From positions 1 through 22,451 of the forward strand of contig CAZCLA010000045.1 of assembly GCA_964499285.1 (NCBI GenBank): DNA of 22,451 bases, read 5' to 3'. The translations under genes and the position numbers were made by a program. This document shows, piece after piece, positions 14,532 to 21,294 of the stretch (positions are counted from its first letter, which is position 1; each line of letters begins with the position of its first letter). The notes beneath the pieces were generated by a model. That model was given only the letters and a program-made list of their open reading frames with translations, was not told where the DNA came from and searched no databases. The DNA comes from JAGFIY01 sp964499285. GTDB taxonomy: Bacteria; Bacteroidota; Ignavibacteria; Ignavibacteriales; Melioribacteraceae.

Positions 14532-15173
14532 TTAATCCCATTTTATCTCTAGTTTATCCGGGGGAATATCGTCTTCATCATCTTCCTCCCATTCGTATTG
14601 AATATATTTATCTCTCTTTCGGAAAATGATAGATAAAACAAATCCCCAAAATCCTCCGGCAAGATGACCTTCCCAGCTTATTCCTTTTTCAATTGGTAAA
14701 ATTCCCCAAATCATTCCTCCGTAAAGAAATGTTGTAAGAAGTGAAAGTGCAATTGCTCGTTTATCTCTTCTGATTATTCCGCTAAAAAAGATAAAAGATG
14801 CCATACCGTAAATTACTCCGCTAGCCCCGATATGATATGATGGTCTGCCGATAATCCAAACTGTAATTCCCGATAACAAATAAATAAGAAGAAACACTTT
14901 TATTGAAGAAGTTTTATAGAAAGAGAACAATCCGTAGCCTAATACAAGCAACGGGATTGTATTTGAAAACAAGTGATCTAAACTTCCATGAATTAAAGGT
15001 GAGGTCAAAATTCCTGTCAATCCCACTAAGGATCCCGGTTTGAGTCCAAAAATTGAAAGGGGTATTTTTACAAAGAGCCCCGTCAAATGAATGATCCAAA
15101 TAAGGATTACAAATATTATCGAGATTTTTTGTTCTGACAAAAGCTCGCGTAGATTTAATTTTTGCTGAGCCAT
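14532..15173 (-). CDS. Rhomboid family intramembrane serine protease
   Basis: A 213-residue polytopic membrane protease with about six helices that cleaves substrates within the membrane. The catalytic serine is S118 in HIGASGVIYG and the catalytic histidine is H170 in WEGHLAGGFWG. The oxyanion-hole and structural residues are in IHGSLDHLFSN (H62, H67, N71), as in GlpG-type enzymes. The C-terminal cytosolic tail (residues 185-213) is very acidic (EEDDEDD). It is the last gene of the groES-like/metallopeptidase/rhomboid cluster; only four bases separate its ATG from the metallopeptidase stop and it lacks a clear ribosome binding site, so translational coupling is likely. Confidence 0.93.
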   Translation of the reverse strand: MAQQKLNLRELLSEQKISIIFVILIWIIHLTGLFVKIPLSIFGLKPGSLVGLTGILTSPLIHGSLDHLFSNTIPLLVLGYGLFSFYKTSSIKVFLLIYLLSGITVWIIGRPSYHIGASGVIYGMASFIFFSGIIRRDKRAIALSLLTTFLYGGMIWGILPIEKGISWEGHLAGGFWGFVLSIIFRKRDKYIQYEWEEDDEDDIPPDKLEIKWD

Positions 15174-15177
15174 ATAA

Positions 15178-16797
15178 TTATTTTGAGTTCACAAATTGTT
15201 TTGCATAGTACTTTGGTGAAAGTTCCTCTCCTGTTGCATGCTGAATAAGGTCGCTCCAGTGCAGCGTTGAACCATATGAGAAATACAGGTGTTTCAAATA
15301 ACCCCCAATTCTTTCATCGCTGGCGAAACTTGTCTCATTCGGATCAACCTTGAGAACTTTTTCGCAGATATAATAATGAAGCTGAGATGCAAGCAGTTCA
15401 CCGAGTATATAATTATGATAGTAAGCAGGATAAAGTGCGATGTGAATTTTTGCCGCCCAGTCCGGTTTATTTCTTCCATTTGGTTTATTTAGTTGTTGAT
15501 ATTTTTCGACAAGTCTCCACCACAACTCGTTAAGATCTTGATCGGGATTTGAATAAAGCTCTCGTTCAAATCTAAAAACAACTTGTACCCATCTTGAAAA
15601 AATAAGCTGCTCCATTTTCAGTGCTTTATTTCCCGAGTTTAATACATTTTTAATTTCATTGACCTCAGCTTTCAACTGAGCGCGAAGCCAATTGGGATTA
15701 TAAATAAGTCTTCCGAAAAGCATCGCAATTGCTTCGGTAGTAAAGATATGAGCGGGTTCCCGCAAGAGCCAAGGAATTTTAGGTGAAATAAATTTTTCAT
15801 AAGCAGCGTGGCCATACTCGTGCAGCATTGTGCTCATCCATCTGCTGTTCGGTTTTATGTTGCAGACAACTCTCACATCGCCTTCACGATCAATGTTTGT
15901 GCAGTATGCGTGCTGGTATTTCCCCGGTTTTTCGTAAAGATCACTTTTTTCGAGTAGATCATTTATTTCAAGATCAATTCCGCGGAAATAATCACTTGTG
16001 ATTTTTTCAATATCATTTTTCTTAAACAGACTGTCGATGTTTAAATCGTAAATCGACGGACCTTGCTGGAAAAACTTATCCTGATAATGCCAAGGCATAA
16101 GTTCGTTTTTGGAAATGTTGTAATACTGGCTCAGATATGAGTCCATCTCGTCTTTTAATTTTGAAAACTCCGTTTTTGTTAAATCATTAAGTTTATCGAA
16201 TAATGATTTAATTTCCTCAACATTTTGTTCCGATAGTGACAAACTCATTTCATGGTAGTTTTTATAACCAAGCTGTTTAGCGGCTTTATTCCTCAGCTTG
16301 ACAAGTTTGATTACGTCTTGGTTCACTTCCTCGCCTACTAGTTTGCTCGCATTCCAAACTTGTTCTAGTTCTTCTTTGTCTGTTGATTCGTCAAGGATTT
16401 TATCAATTTCATTATCAGTAATCTCTTTAGATCCGATTGTTGCTCTAAAAGTGGAAAACTTTTGTTCTATCTTTGTTGAAAGACTTATAATTTCTTCAAG
16501 CAGTGTTTCTTCTATTTGATTTCCGGCATAAGCGTTGTAAAGCAATGAAAGTTGCCGTTTCAAAAATGGTTCTTCAATGCTGTTTGAATTTTTAAACGCC
16601 TGCAGAAGTTTAAAATCAGATTTATCCGCAAATCTCTTTTCAAGGTCAAGCTGTAGTTCTGAAGCATATCTGTAATCTTCCTGTTTTCCGCTTAATGAAG
16701 CATTATAATATGCGAGGTGTGCTTTGTGTGTAAGTTCTTTAACACGAATTTCAAAATTTTGGATAAAATCTTGCAGCTGAATTTCTATTGTATTCAT
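15178..16797 (-). CDS. M3/M2-type zinc metallopeptidase (gluzincin)
   Basis: The 539-residue protein is mostly alpha-helical and lacks a signal peptide, so it is probably a cytoplasmic oligopeptidase or carboxypeptidase. The zinc site is H326-E-Y-G-H330 in STMLHEYGHAAY, with a third ligand E355 in TTEAIAMLFGR, 24 residues after the second histidine. This spacing fits the thimet oligopeptidase (M3) and angiotensin-converting enzyme (M2) branch. Other landmarks are NASKLVG at 149-155 and RDEGDVRVV-like REGDVRVVCNIK at 304-315. The N-terminal half resembles M2-like proteins, so the exact family is open. ATG 16797 has AAGGA four bases upstream. The 32-base gap to the groES-like gene and the 4-base gap to the rhomboid gene indicate one operon of protein-quality-control genes. 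Confidence 0.87.
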   Translation of the reverse strand: MNTIEIQLQDFIQNFEIRVKELTHKAHLAYYNASLSGKQEDYRYASELQLDLEKRFADKSDFKLLQAFKNSNSIEEPFLKRQLSLLYNAYAGNQIEETLLEEIISLSTKIEQKFSTFRATIGSKEITDNEIDKILDESTDKEELEQVWNASKLVGEEVNQDVIKLVKLRNKAAKQLGYKNYHEMSLSLSEQNVEEIKSLFDKLNDLTKTEFSKLKDEMDSYLSQYYNISKNELMPWHYQDKFFQQGPSIYDLNIDSLFKKNDIEKITSDYFRGIDLEINDLLEKSDLYEKPGKYQHAYCTNIDREGDVRVVCNIKPNSRWMSTMLHEYGHAAYEKFISPKIPWLLREPAHIFTTEAIAMLFGRLIYNPNWLRAQLKAEVNEIKNVLNSGNKALKMEQLIFSRWVQVVFRFERELYSNPDQDLNELWWRLVEKYQQLNKPNGRNKPDWAAKIHIALYPAYYHNYILGELLASQLHYYICEKVLKVDPNETSFASDERIGGYLKHLYFSYGSTLHWSDLIQHATGEELSPKYYAKQFVNSK

Positions 16798-16829
16798 TAC
16801 TTCCTTTTGATTAAAATATTTTGAGATTA

Positions 16830-17192
16830 TTATATTTCGAGAAGTTCATCGTCTCGTATCAGTAACAGTAATGCGGATTGTGTGATGATTACAAGCTTTT
16901 TCTTTTCGAGCTCTATTTCAATGGCATCCTTTCTTAAGAACAACGCAAAATCTCCTTCCTTTGCTTGCAGCGGAATATATTTTGTTTGGTTCTCATCTTT
17001 CCAAGGCTCCGATTCAGATGGGGAAGCAACCGGATAACCGGGACCGACTTTAAGCACATATCCGCCCTGCACTTTTTCTCTTTGGGAAACACCGGGGGGC
17101 AGGTAAAGTCCACTGCCAGTTTTTTCAAGTTCTTCTTCCGGCTTAACAAGTAGTCTGTCGCCGACAATAATAATTCTTTTTGTATCAACCAT
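16830..17192 (-). CDS. GroES-like (Cpn10 fold) protein, divergent and without adjacent groEL
   Basis: The 120-residue protein has the Cpn10 layout: VGDRLLVKPEEELEKTGSGLYLPPG at the start (shown by the pieces GDRLLVKP and TGSGLYLPP), a mobile-loop region PPGVSQREKVQGG, then VLKVGPG, and later GDFALFLRKDAIEIE. Canonical GroES is about 95 residues; this one has an insert (SPSESEPWKDENQTKY) in the roof region and an extended C-terminus. No groEL follows, so it may be a secondary co-chaperone or have a chaperonin-independent role. The ATG at 17192 has AGGA seven bases upstream. It is the first gene of the cluster with the metallopeptidase and rhomboid protease. Upstream there are two TAACTTTG elements and a 16-base palindrome. 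Confidence 0.82.
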   Translation of the reverse strand: MVDTKRIIIVGDRLLVKPEEELEKTGSGLYLPPGVSQREKVQGGYVLKVGPGYPVASPSESEPWKDENQTKYIPLQAKEGDFALFLRKDAIEIELEKKKLVIITQSALLLLIRDDELLEI

Positions 17193-17214
17193 CTCAATTT
17201 CCTATTAGTAAAGA

Positions 17215-17222
17215 CAAAGTTA
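17215..17222 (-). promoter_or_regulatory. -7 element of the groES-like operon
   Basis: The minus strand reads TAACTTTG (TAnnTTTG) 22 bases before ATG 17192. An identical octamer occurs at 17268-17275. A clear -33 TTTG is lacking. Confidence 0.4.
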
Positions 17223-17274
17223 TTAAAAAAAACAGTTTAATTCATTCTATTTCCAGTTAAAGATTATCAAAGTT

Positions 17275-17290
17275 AAAAACATATGTTTTT
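17275..17290. repeat. Perfect 16-base palindrome (possible operator)
   Basis: AAAAACATATGTTTTT is its own reverse complement. It lies 83-98 bases upstream of the groES-like start and directly abuts the distal TAACTTTG element. Confidence 0.6.
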
Positions 17291-17347
17291 CCTAAGATTA
17301 AATAAAACTCGGATAAGAATTTATAGAGCTCGATTTTAACTCAAACT

Positions 17348-17369
17348 ATTTGCTCTGACGGGAGCAAAT
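17348..17369. repeat. Hairpin/inverted repeat in the divergent spacer
   Basis: ATTTGCTC (17348-17355) and GAGCAAAT (17362-17369) form a perfect 8-bp inverted repeat around TGACGG. It is not followed by a T-run and is not a CIRCE element, which has longer arms TTAGCACTC and a 9-base spacer. Confidence 0.55.
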
Positions 17370-17537
17370 TGCAATATCAATTTTGTTTCGTCATCGGGTC
17401 ACTCTGCTTATTCTTACTTTATTTTATTTCCTTTCGGTCAACTCCATCGCCGAAATTGAAATATGTAATACTCTTTGCTAAGTTTATTTTTAAATATCGG
17501 TATAATAATCAATAATTTTTATAAGGCAGATCAACAT

Positions 17538-18137
17538 ATGAGCGAATTTTGGAATAATAAATACTCGGTTAAAGAATATATTTACGGTAAAGAACCAAAT
17601 GAATTTATGCGAACCGCTCTTGAACATCTGACGCCCGGGAAAGCCTTGTTTGTTGGAGAAGGAGAGGGAAGAAATTCTGTTTTTGCGGCTGAACAGGGGT
17701 GGGATGTTGATGCTTTGGATTCAAGCAGTGCTGCAATGGAAAAAGCACTTAAACTTGCTGGGGAGAGAAATGTAAAAATAAATTATCATCTGACTGATGT
17801 GCATGATTATAATTATGCAGAAAAGAAATATGATCTTGCTGTACTTATTTATCTACATCTCCAAGAAAGTGAAAGAACAGAGCTGCATAAAAAGATTATT
17901 GAGTCCCTCACAAAAGATGGGATTGTCATACTAGAAGCTTTTGAAAAATCGCAAATAAATAATAACTCGGGAGGACCCAAAAATCCTGATCTATTATATA
18001 CATTCGAAGATATTATCAATGATTTTATTGATCTCGAGTTTCTGGAATTATCAAAATCCTCCACACCACTTAACGAGGGAAGACATCATAATGGGAATGC
18101 AGAGATAATTCGATTCATCGGCAAAAAAATAATTTAG
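17538..18137 (+). CDS. Class I SAM-dependent methyltransferase
   Basis: The 199-residue protein is a small-molecule-type methyltransferase. Motif I, which binds S-adenosylmethionine, is FVGEGEGRNSVFAA (38-51), the acidic residue for the ribose is D61 in VDALDSS, and the DVHDYNYAEKKYDLAVLIYL stretch gives motifs III-IV. The start MSEFWNNKYSVKEYIYGKEPN matches TehB/UbiE-like short methyltransferases of Bacteroidota; the substrate is unknown. ATG 17538 is preceded by AAGGCAG (17523-17529); a TTG at 17475 would add 21 residues that overlap the candidate promoter and lack family support. It ends 90 bases before the TetR gene of the efflux operon. Confidence 0.88.
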   Translation: MSEFWNNKYSVKEYIYGKEPNEFMRTALEHLTPGKALFVGEGEGRNSVFAAEQGWDVDALDSSSAAMEKALKLAGERNVKINYHLTDVHDYNYAEKKYDLAVLIYLHLQESERTELHKKIIESLTKDGIVILEAFEKSQINNNSGGPKNPDLLYTFEDIINDFIDLEFLELSKSSTPLNEGRHHNGNAEIIRFIGKKII

Positions 18138-18144
18138 AAAATTA

Positions 18145-18214
18145 GGAAACCAAGACTTGACAAATTAGTTTCCTTAGGTTATATTGGAAACCAGGAATAC
18201 TAATAATAGTTTCT
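18145..18214. promoter_or_regulatory. Tandem 29-base operator units over the TetR/efflux promoter
   Basis: Unit A (18145-18173) and unit B (18186-18214) have the same plan: GGAAACCA at the left, 17 bases between the arms GGAAAC and GTTTC, and AGTTTCC or AGTTTCT at the right. They are 41 bases apart start to start and share about two-thirds of positions. The inner arms, GTTTCC (18168-18173) and GGAAAC (18186-18191), form a third inverted repeat over the promoter spacer and -10 box. Placement suggests binding by the TetR protein encoded next. Confidence 0.6.
18157..18185 (+). promoter_or_regulatory. Near-consensus promoter of the TetR-efflux operon
   Basis: TTGACA (18157-18162), a 17-base spacer and TATATT (18180-18185) give an almost perfect housekeeping promoter. 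Start is expected near 18192, about 36 bases before ATG 18228. Confidence 0.8.
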
Positions 18215-18227
18215 GTGGGTTAAATTG

Positions 18228-18836
18228 ATGCAAAAACAAAAAATACTTGAGGTCTGCGAGATTAAATTCACTCAACACGGATTTTGGGATATAAGTTTGG
18301 ATCATTTAGCGAAAGAGTTAAAAATAAGTAAAAAAACTTTCTACAAGTATTTCGAATCGAAAGATGAAATTATTCAGAATGTTGTGGAAAGTGTGACTAC
18401 TAAAATTGCAAAGTCTGTCCAGGATATTGTTAAATCGGAAGGGACTTCGCCGGAAAAATTGTACAGATTAATTGAGTTTATCTCTCGGCGTTTTGTTTCC
18501 ATCAGCGAAAAATGGCTTAATGATTTGAACATTCATTACCCCCATCTATGGAAGAATCTCGAAGAATTTAGAGAGAATATGATAAACAAAAACCTTACCG
18601 AGCTGATAACTCAAGGACAACACGAGGGTTATATTAAAGAATATCCCGTTAATTTGATTATGGCGATTTACTTGTCATCTATCAAAGGCGTCGCAAATCC
18701 AAAGTTTATTATGAACAATAATCTGTCGATTGAAAAAGCAGGGACGAGTGTGCTTACAATTATTACTTCCGGAATTTTAACCCGAAAAGGGAGAAAAGTT
18801 TTTAGAAATTATTTATCGGATAATAAAAATGAATAA
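18228..18836 (+). CDS. TetR/AcrR family regulator of the efflux operon
   Basis: The 202-residue protein has a TetR DNA-binding domain at residues 5-50: ILEVCEIKFTQHGFWDISLD forms the first helix region, and LAKELKISKKTFYKYFESKDE contains the helix-turn-helix with the K-x-T-F-Y-K-Y-F signature. The remaining alpha-helical domain would bind the inducer, probably a pump substrate. A TTG at 18225 directly before ATG 18228 is an alternative that changes only one residue. It is the first gene of the efflux operon: its stop overlaps the ATG of the membrane fusion protein by eight bases, and tandem operator-like repeats cover its promoter, which strongly suggests autoregulation and drug-inducible control of the pump. 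Confidence 0.92.
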   Translation: MQKQKILEVCEIKFTQHGFWDISLDHLAKELKISKKTFYKYFESKDEIIQNVVESVTTKIAKSVQDIVKSEGTSPEKLYRLIEFISRRFVSISEKWLNDLNIHYPHLWKNLEEFRENMINKNLTELITQGQHEGYIKEYPVNLIMAIYLSSIKGVANPKFIMNNNLSIEKAGTSVLTIITSGILTRKGRKVFRNYLSDNKNE

Positions 18837-19791
18837 AATTACATCGCTTATAATGTTGATTTTCTTGATGAACGGTTGTTCACCTAACGACAATATTAGT
18901 AAAATAGAGTTAAGTGGAACCGTAGAAACTACAAACATAATTTTAAGTTCCCAAGTGGCCGGTTCGATTTCAAAAATAGTTAAAGATGAAGGAACTCAGA
19001 TTAATGCCGGTGATACTCTACTGGTAATTGATCCCGAATCATATATTTTACAGCTTCAGCAAGCTAAAGCACAAAGAGACTTGGCAAAATCAAAATATGA
19101 TTTGCTTAAAAAAGGAGCGAGAAGCGAGGATAAAAGTCAAGCTGCCGAAACTTTAAAACAAGCCGAAGCGAATTATAAATCAGCTAAAACCGATTTTGAA
19201 AGAATAGAAAACCTATTCGAAAGTCAATCGGTTACAAATAAACAGTACGATGATGCAAAAACAAGACTCACAATTGCTGAAGCTCAACTCAATTCAGCAA
19301 AACAGAATCTCAAAAAAATTGAAAATTTTGCAAGACCCGAAGAATTAGACCAAGCAAGAGCGGCGTTTGATGCAGCCGAAGCAAATGTTAAACTTCTTCA
19401 AAAACGAGTGAACGATTGTTATGTTTTGTCGCCTATAAACGGACAAATAGTTAAAAATTTCGTTGAAATAGGCGAAACTGTAAATCCACAATCTTCCTTG
19501 GTTAAGATTTCCGATTTAAGCGAGGTTGAGATTATTGTTTACATTCAAGAGACGGATTTAGGAAAAGTTAAACTTGATCAAAAAGCAGAAATTATATCCG
19601 ATTCGTACGACGATAAATCTTATGAAGGAAAAGTAACTTACATTTCCCCCGAGGCAGAATTTACTCCTAAAAATATTCAAACAAAGGAAGAGCGTACAAA
19701 ACTGGTCTTTGCGGTAAAATTAAAAGTCCCGAACCCAAATTTTGAACTAAAAGCCGGTATGCCGGTGGATGCAGTTATTTACATACGTTGA
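18829..19791 (+). CDS. HlyD-family membrane fusion lipoprotein of an ABC efflux pump
   Basis: The 320-residue periplasmic adaptor links an inner-membrane transporter to a TolC-like channel. The N-terminus has a lipobox (FLMNGC, lipidated C17). The biotinyl-lipoyl half SQVAGSISKIVKDEGTQI (residues about 38-56) with GDTLLVID is followed by a long alanine-, glutamine- and lysine-rich coiled-coil hairpin (about 75-185). The second lipoyl half is VLSPINGQIVKNFVEIGETV, followed by the beta-barrel strand segments up to GMPVDAVIYIR. The pattern is that of YbhG/MacA-like adaptors for ABC-2 exporters. The last codons reach into the left inverted repeat of the inserted four-helix-bundle element: the TGA stop (19789-19791) is inside that repeat, so the original C-terminus may have been slightly longer or different. 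Confidence 0.9.
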   Translation: MNKITSLIMLIFLMNGCSPNDNISKIELSGTVETTNIILSSQVAGSISKIVKDEGTQINAGDTLLVIDPESYILQLQQAKAQRDLAKSKYDLLKKGARSEDKSQAAETLKQAEANYKSAKTDFERIENLFESQSVTNKQYDDAKTRLTIAEAQLNSAKQNLKKIENFARPEELDQARAAFDAAEANVKLLQKRVNDCYVLSPINGQIVKNFVEIGETVNPQSSLVKISDLSEVEIIVYIQETDLGKVKLDQKAEIISDSYDDKSYEGKVTYISPEAEFTPKNIQTKEERTKLVFAVKLKVPNPNFELKAGMPVDAVIYIR

Positions 19792-19815
19792 AAGTTGCAA
19801 GTTACAAGTTAAAGG
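19787..19815 (+). repeat. Left terminal inverted repeat with AAGTTnn heptamers
   Basis: Three consecutive 7-base units start at 19792, 19799 and 19806, each beginning AAGTT. The repeat contains the stop codon of the adaptor gene, and its right end runs into the ribosome binding site (AGGAAGG) of the four-helix-bundle gene. Confidence 0.7.
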
Positions 19816-19825
19816 AAGGTTGCTA

Positions 19826-20203
19826 ATGTCTGCAAAGAAATTTGAGGATTTAGAAATTTGGCAAGATGCTCGCATTCTTGTTAGTAAAATTTATAAAACC
19901 ACGTCGAAGACAAAATTCAGTAAAGATTACGGGCTCAAAGATCAGATTCAGCGCGCAGCAGTATCAATAATGAACAACATTGCTGAAGGATTTGAGCGGG
20001 AAGGAAATGCGGAATTTATAAGATTTCTTTCTATTTCAAAAGGATCTGCTGGTGAAGTTAGAAGTTTATTATATGTAGCCAAAGATTTGGGATTTATTAA
20101 TGATGAGGAGTTTAAATTTCTCTTTAATTCTTCACTTCAACTAATAAAAAGAATTTCAAAGCTGATTAGTTATTTAAGGAAAAGTAAATCTACCAACATT
20201 TAA
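19826..20203 (+). CDS. Four-helix-bundle protein, 23S rRNA intervening-sequence (S23/IVP) family
   Basis: The 125-residue protein has the family pattern: FEDLEIWQDARILVSKIY (helix 1), GLKDQIQRAAVSIMNNIAEGFERE (helix 2, with the hallmark RAAVSI..NIAEG), FIRFLSISKGSAGEVRSLLYVA (helix 3) and a fourth helix LQLIKRISKLISYLRK. Family members occur inside intervening sequences of 23S rRNA genes, as accessory Avd proteins of diversity-generating retroelements and as stand-alone genes; they form basic pentameric barrels that bind nucleic acid. There is no rRNA or reverse transcriptase in this window. ATG 19826 is preceded by AGGAAGG; a TTG-type extension to 19769 overlaps the adaptor gene and is not supported. 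It lies within a pair of heptamer-built inverted repeats and has no functional link with efflux. Confidence 0.9.
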   Translation: MSAKKFEDLEIWQDARILVSKIYKTTSKTKFSKDYGLKDQIQRAAVSIMNNIAEGFEREGNAEFIRFLSISKGSAGEVRSLLYVAKDLGFINDEEFKFLFNSSLQLIKRISKLISYLRKSKSTNI

Positions 20204-20225
20204 CCTGAAACCTTGAACTTGAAAC
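20197..20225 (-). repeat. Right terminal inverted repeat with AACYTnn heptamers
   Basis: Consecutive 7-base units begin at 20202, 20209, 20216 and 20223 (AACCT or AACTT). The repeat overlaps the end of the four-helix-bundle gene and contains both TTG codons (20213, 20219) that can start the ABC ATPase. Confidence 0.7.
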
Positions 20226-21282
20226 CTATAATAAAAATAGTAGATCTAAAAAAATCCTACGGCGAAATTGAAGCCGTTAAAGGAATCTCTTTCGAGGTTG
20301 CAAAGGGAGAAATGTTCGGACTTGTAGGTCCTGACGGAGCTGGGAAAACAACTACTATTAGAATTCTATGCGGACTGTTAAATGNNNNNNNNNNNNNNNN
20401 NNNNNNNNNNNNNNNNNNNNNNNNNNNNNNNNNNNNNNNNNNNNNNNNNNNNNNNNNNNNNNNNNNNNNNNNNNNNNNNNNNNNCCTGACGGAGCTGGGA
20501 AAACAACTACTATTAGAATTCTATGCGGACTGTTAAATGTCGACGAAGGTTCTGCCGAGTTAACCGGCAAAAATGTTTTAAAAGAGAAAAAACTTGTGCA
20601 AAATGAAATCGGTTACTTATCTCAAAAGTATAGTCTGTACGGTGATTTGACAGTCGATGAGAACATTGAATTCTTTGCTGATATTCACAACGTAAAACAC
20701 TACAAAAAACGCAGAGATGAATTGCTTGAGTTTACTCGACTCACAAATTTTCGAGATCGGTTAGCTGACAATCTTTCGGGTGGAATGAAACAGAAACTTG
20801 CGCTTGCTTGCTCGCTAATTCACAAACCGCAGATTTTATTTTTAGATGAACCGACAACAGGAGTCGATCCGGTCTCGAGGAGAGATTTTTGGAAGATTCT
20901 ATCGAACCTTATCAAAGAAGGAATTACAATTTTTATGACCACTCCTTATTTAGATGAAGCCGAGCGCTGCAACCGAGTTGCTTTGATGAACAAAGGAGAA
21001 ATTATTGCAATCGATAAACCGGCTGAAATAAAAAAATCCATAAATAAACAGGTAATAGAAATTGTCTGCAAACCATCTAGAACAGCTTATGAAGTATTAA
21101 AAGATAAATATGAATCACAAATGTTTGGTGATAGAATAAATTTAGTTGTTGATGACGAAGCAAAAGATTATCCTGAAATCGAAAAACTACTTCATCAAAA
21201 TGGAATCACCACAAACGATAAACGAGTTGTTACACCATCGCTCGAAAATGTTTTTATGCACTTAATAAAAGAAGCAAGCTAA
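20219..21282 (+). CDS. ABC transporter ATP-binding protein (YbhF/CcmA-like), interrupted by an assembly gap
   Basis: This ATPase powers the ABC exporter served by the adjacent adaptor. Motifs are Walker A GPDGAGKTTT, Q-loop YLSQKYSLY, signature LSGGMKQK, Walker B ILFLDEPTTGVDP, and a switch region with TTPYLDEA where the usual histidine is replaced by PY. A C-terminal regulatory domain (VIEIVCKPSRTAYEVL) follows. The reading frame is broken by 100 Ns, but the 55 bases at 20330-20384 recur at 20485-20539; collapsing them (155 bases) restores one frame of about 302 residues. The start must be TTG 20219 (MKPIIKIVDLKKSYG) or TTG 20213; there is no ATG before codon 30, no ribosome binding site, and both TTGs lie in the right repeat of the inserted element. 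The permease gene is not in view. Confidence 0.85.
20330..20384 (+). repeat. 55-base duplicate, left copy, at the assembly gap
   Basis: Identical to 20485-20539, including the Walker A codons. It is best explained as the unmerged end of one contig. Confidence 0.9.
20385..20484. other. Assembly gap of 100 Ns
   Basis: Exactly 100 Ns, the usual placeholder for a gap of unknown size. The flanks are identical over 55 bases, so there is probably no missing sequence. Confidence 0.98.
20485..20539 (+). repeat. 55-base duplicate, right copy, at the assembly gap
   Basis: Second copy of 20330-20384. Reading on from 20540 directly after 20384 keeps the ABC ATPase in frame. Confidence 0.9.
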
Positions 21283-21294
21283 CAGGTAATCAAA

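Larger units (their letters stand above)
17193..17537. other. 345-base intergenic region with palindromes and promoter elements
   Basis: This spacer separates the divergent groES-like gene and methyltransferase gene and holds no convincing ORF. It contains two minus-strand TAACTTTG elements (17215-17222 and 17268-17275), a perfect 16-base palindrome (17275-17290), a hairpin (17348-17369), and a plus-strand TATAAT (17501-17506) followed by a ribosome binding site AAGGCAG at 17523-17529. Confidence 0.6.
19787..20225. mobile_element. Putative four-helix-bundle (IVS-like) mobile element
   Basis: A unit of about 440 bases contains only one small gene and ends in imperfect 29-base inverted repeats. 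The left end is 19787-19815; the right end is 20197-20225; 21 of 29 positions pair without gaps. The ends are made of 7-base units: AAGTTGC, AAGTTAC, AAGTTAA on the left; AACCTGA, AACCTTG, AACTTGA, AACCTAT on the right. It splits an otherwise tight TetR-adaptor-ATPase-TolC operon. The sequence TTGAAA occurs at both ends in direct orientation (19788-19793, 20219-20224), which may be a target duplication or chance. No transposase is encoded, so mobilisation would need help in trans. Confidence 0.6.

Noticed and set aside
15289..15492. Short ORFs antisense or out of frame inside the metallopeptidase gene
   Set aside because: Shadows of the HEYGH peptidase reading frame, without ribosome binding sites.
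17348..17369. CIRCE operator upstream of the groES-like gene
   Set aside because: Arm sequence and spacer length differ from TTAGCACTC-N9-GAGTGCTAA.
19787..20225. Insertion as part of a 23S rRNA gene or of a diversity-generating retroelement
   Set aside because: No rRNA sequence, reverse transcriptase, template or variable repeat is visible; both neighbours are efflux genes.
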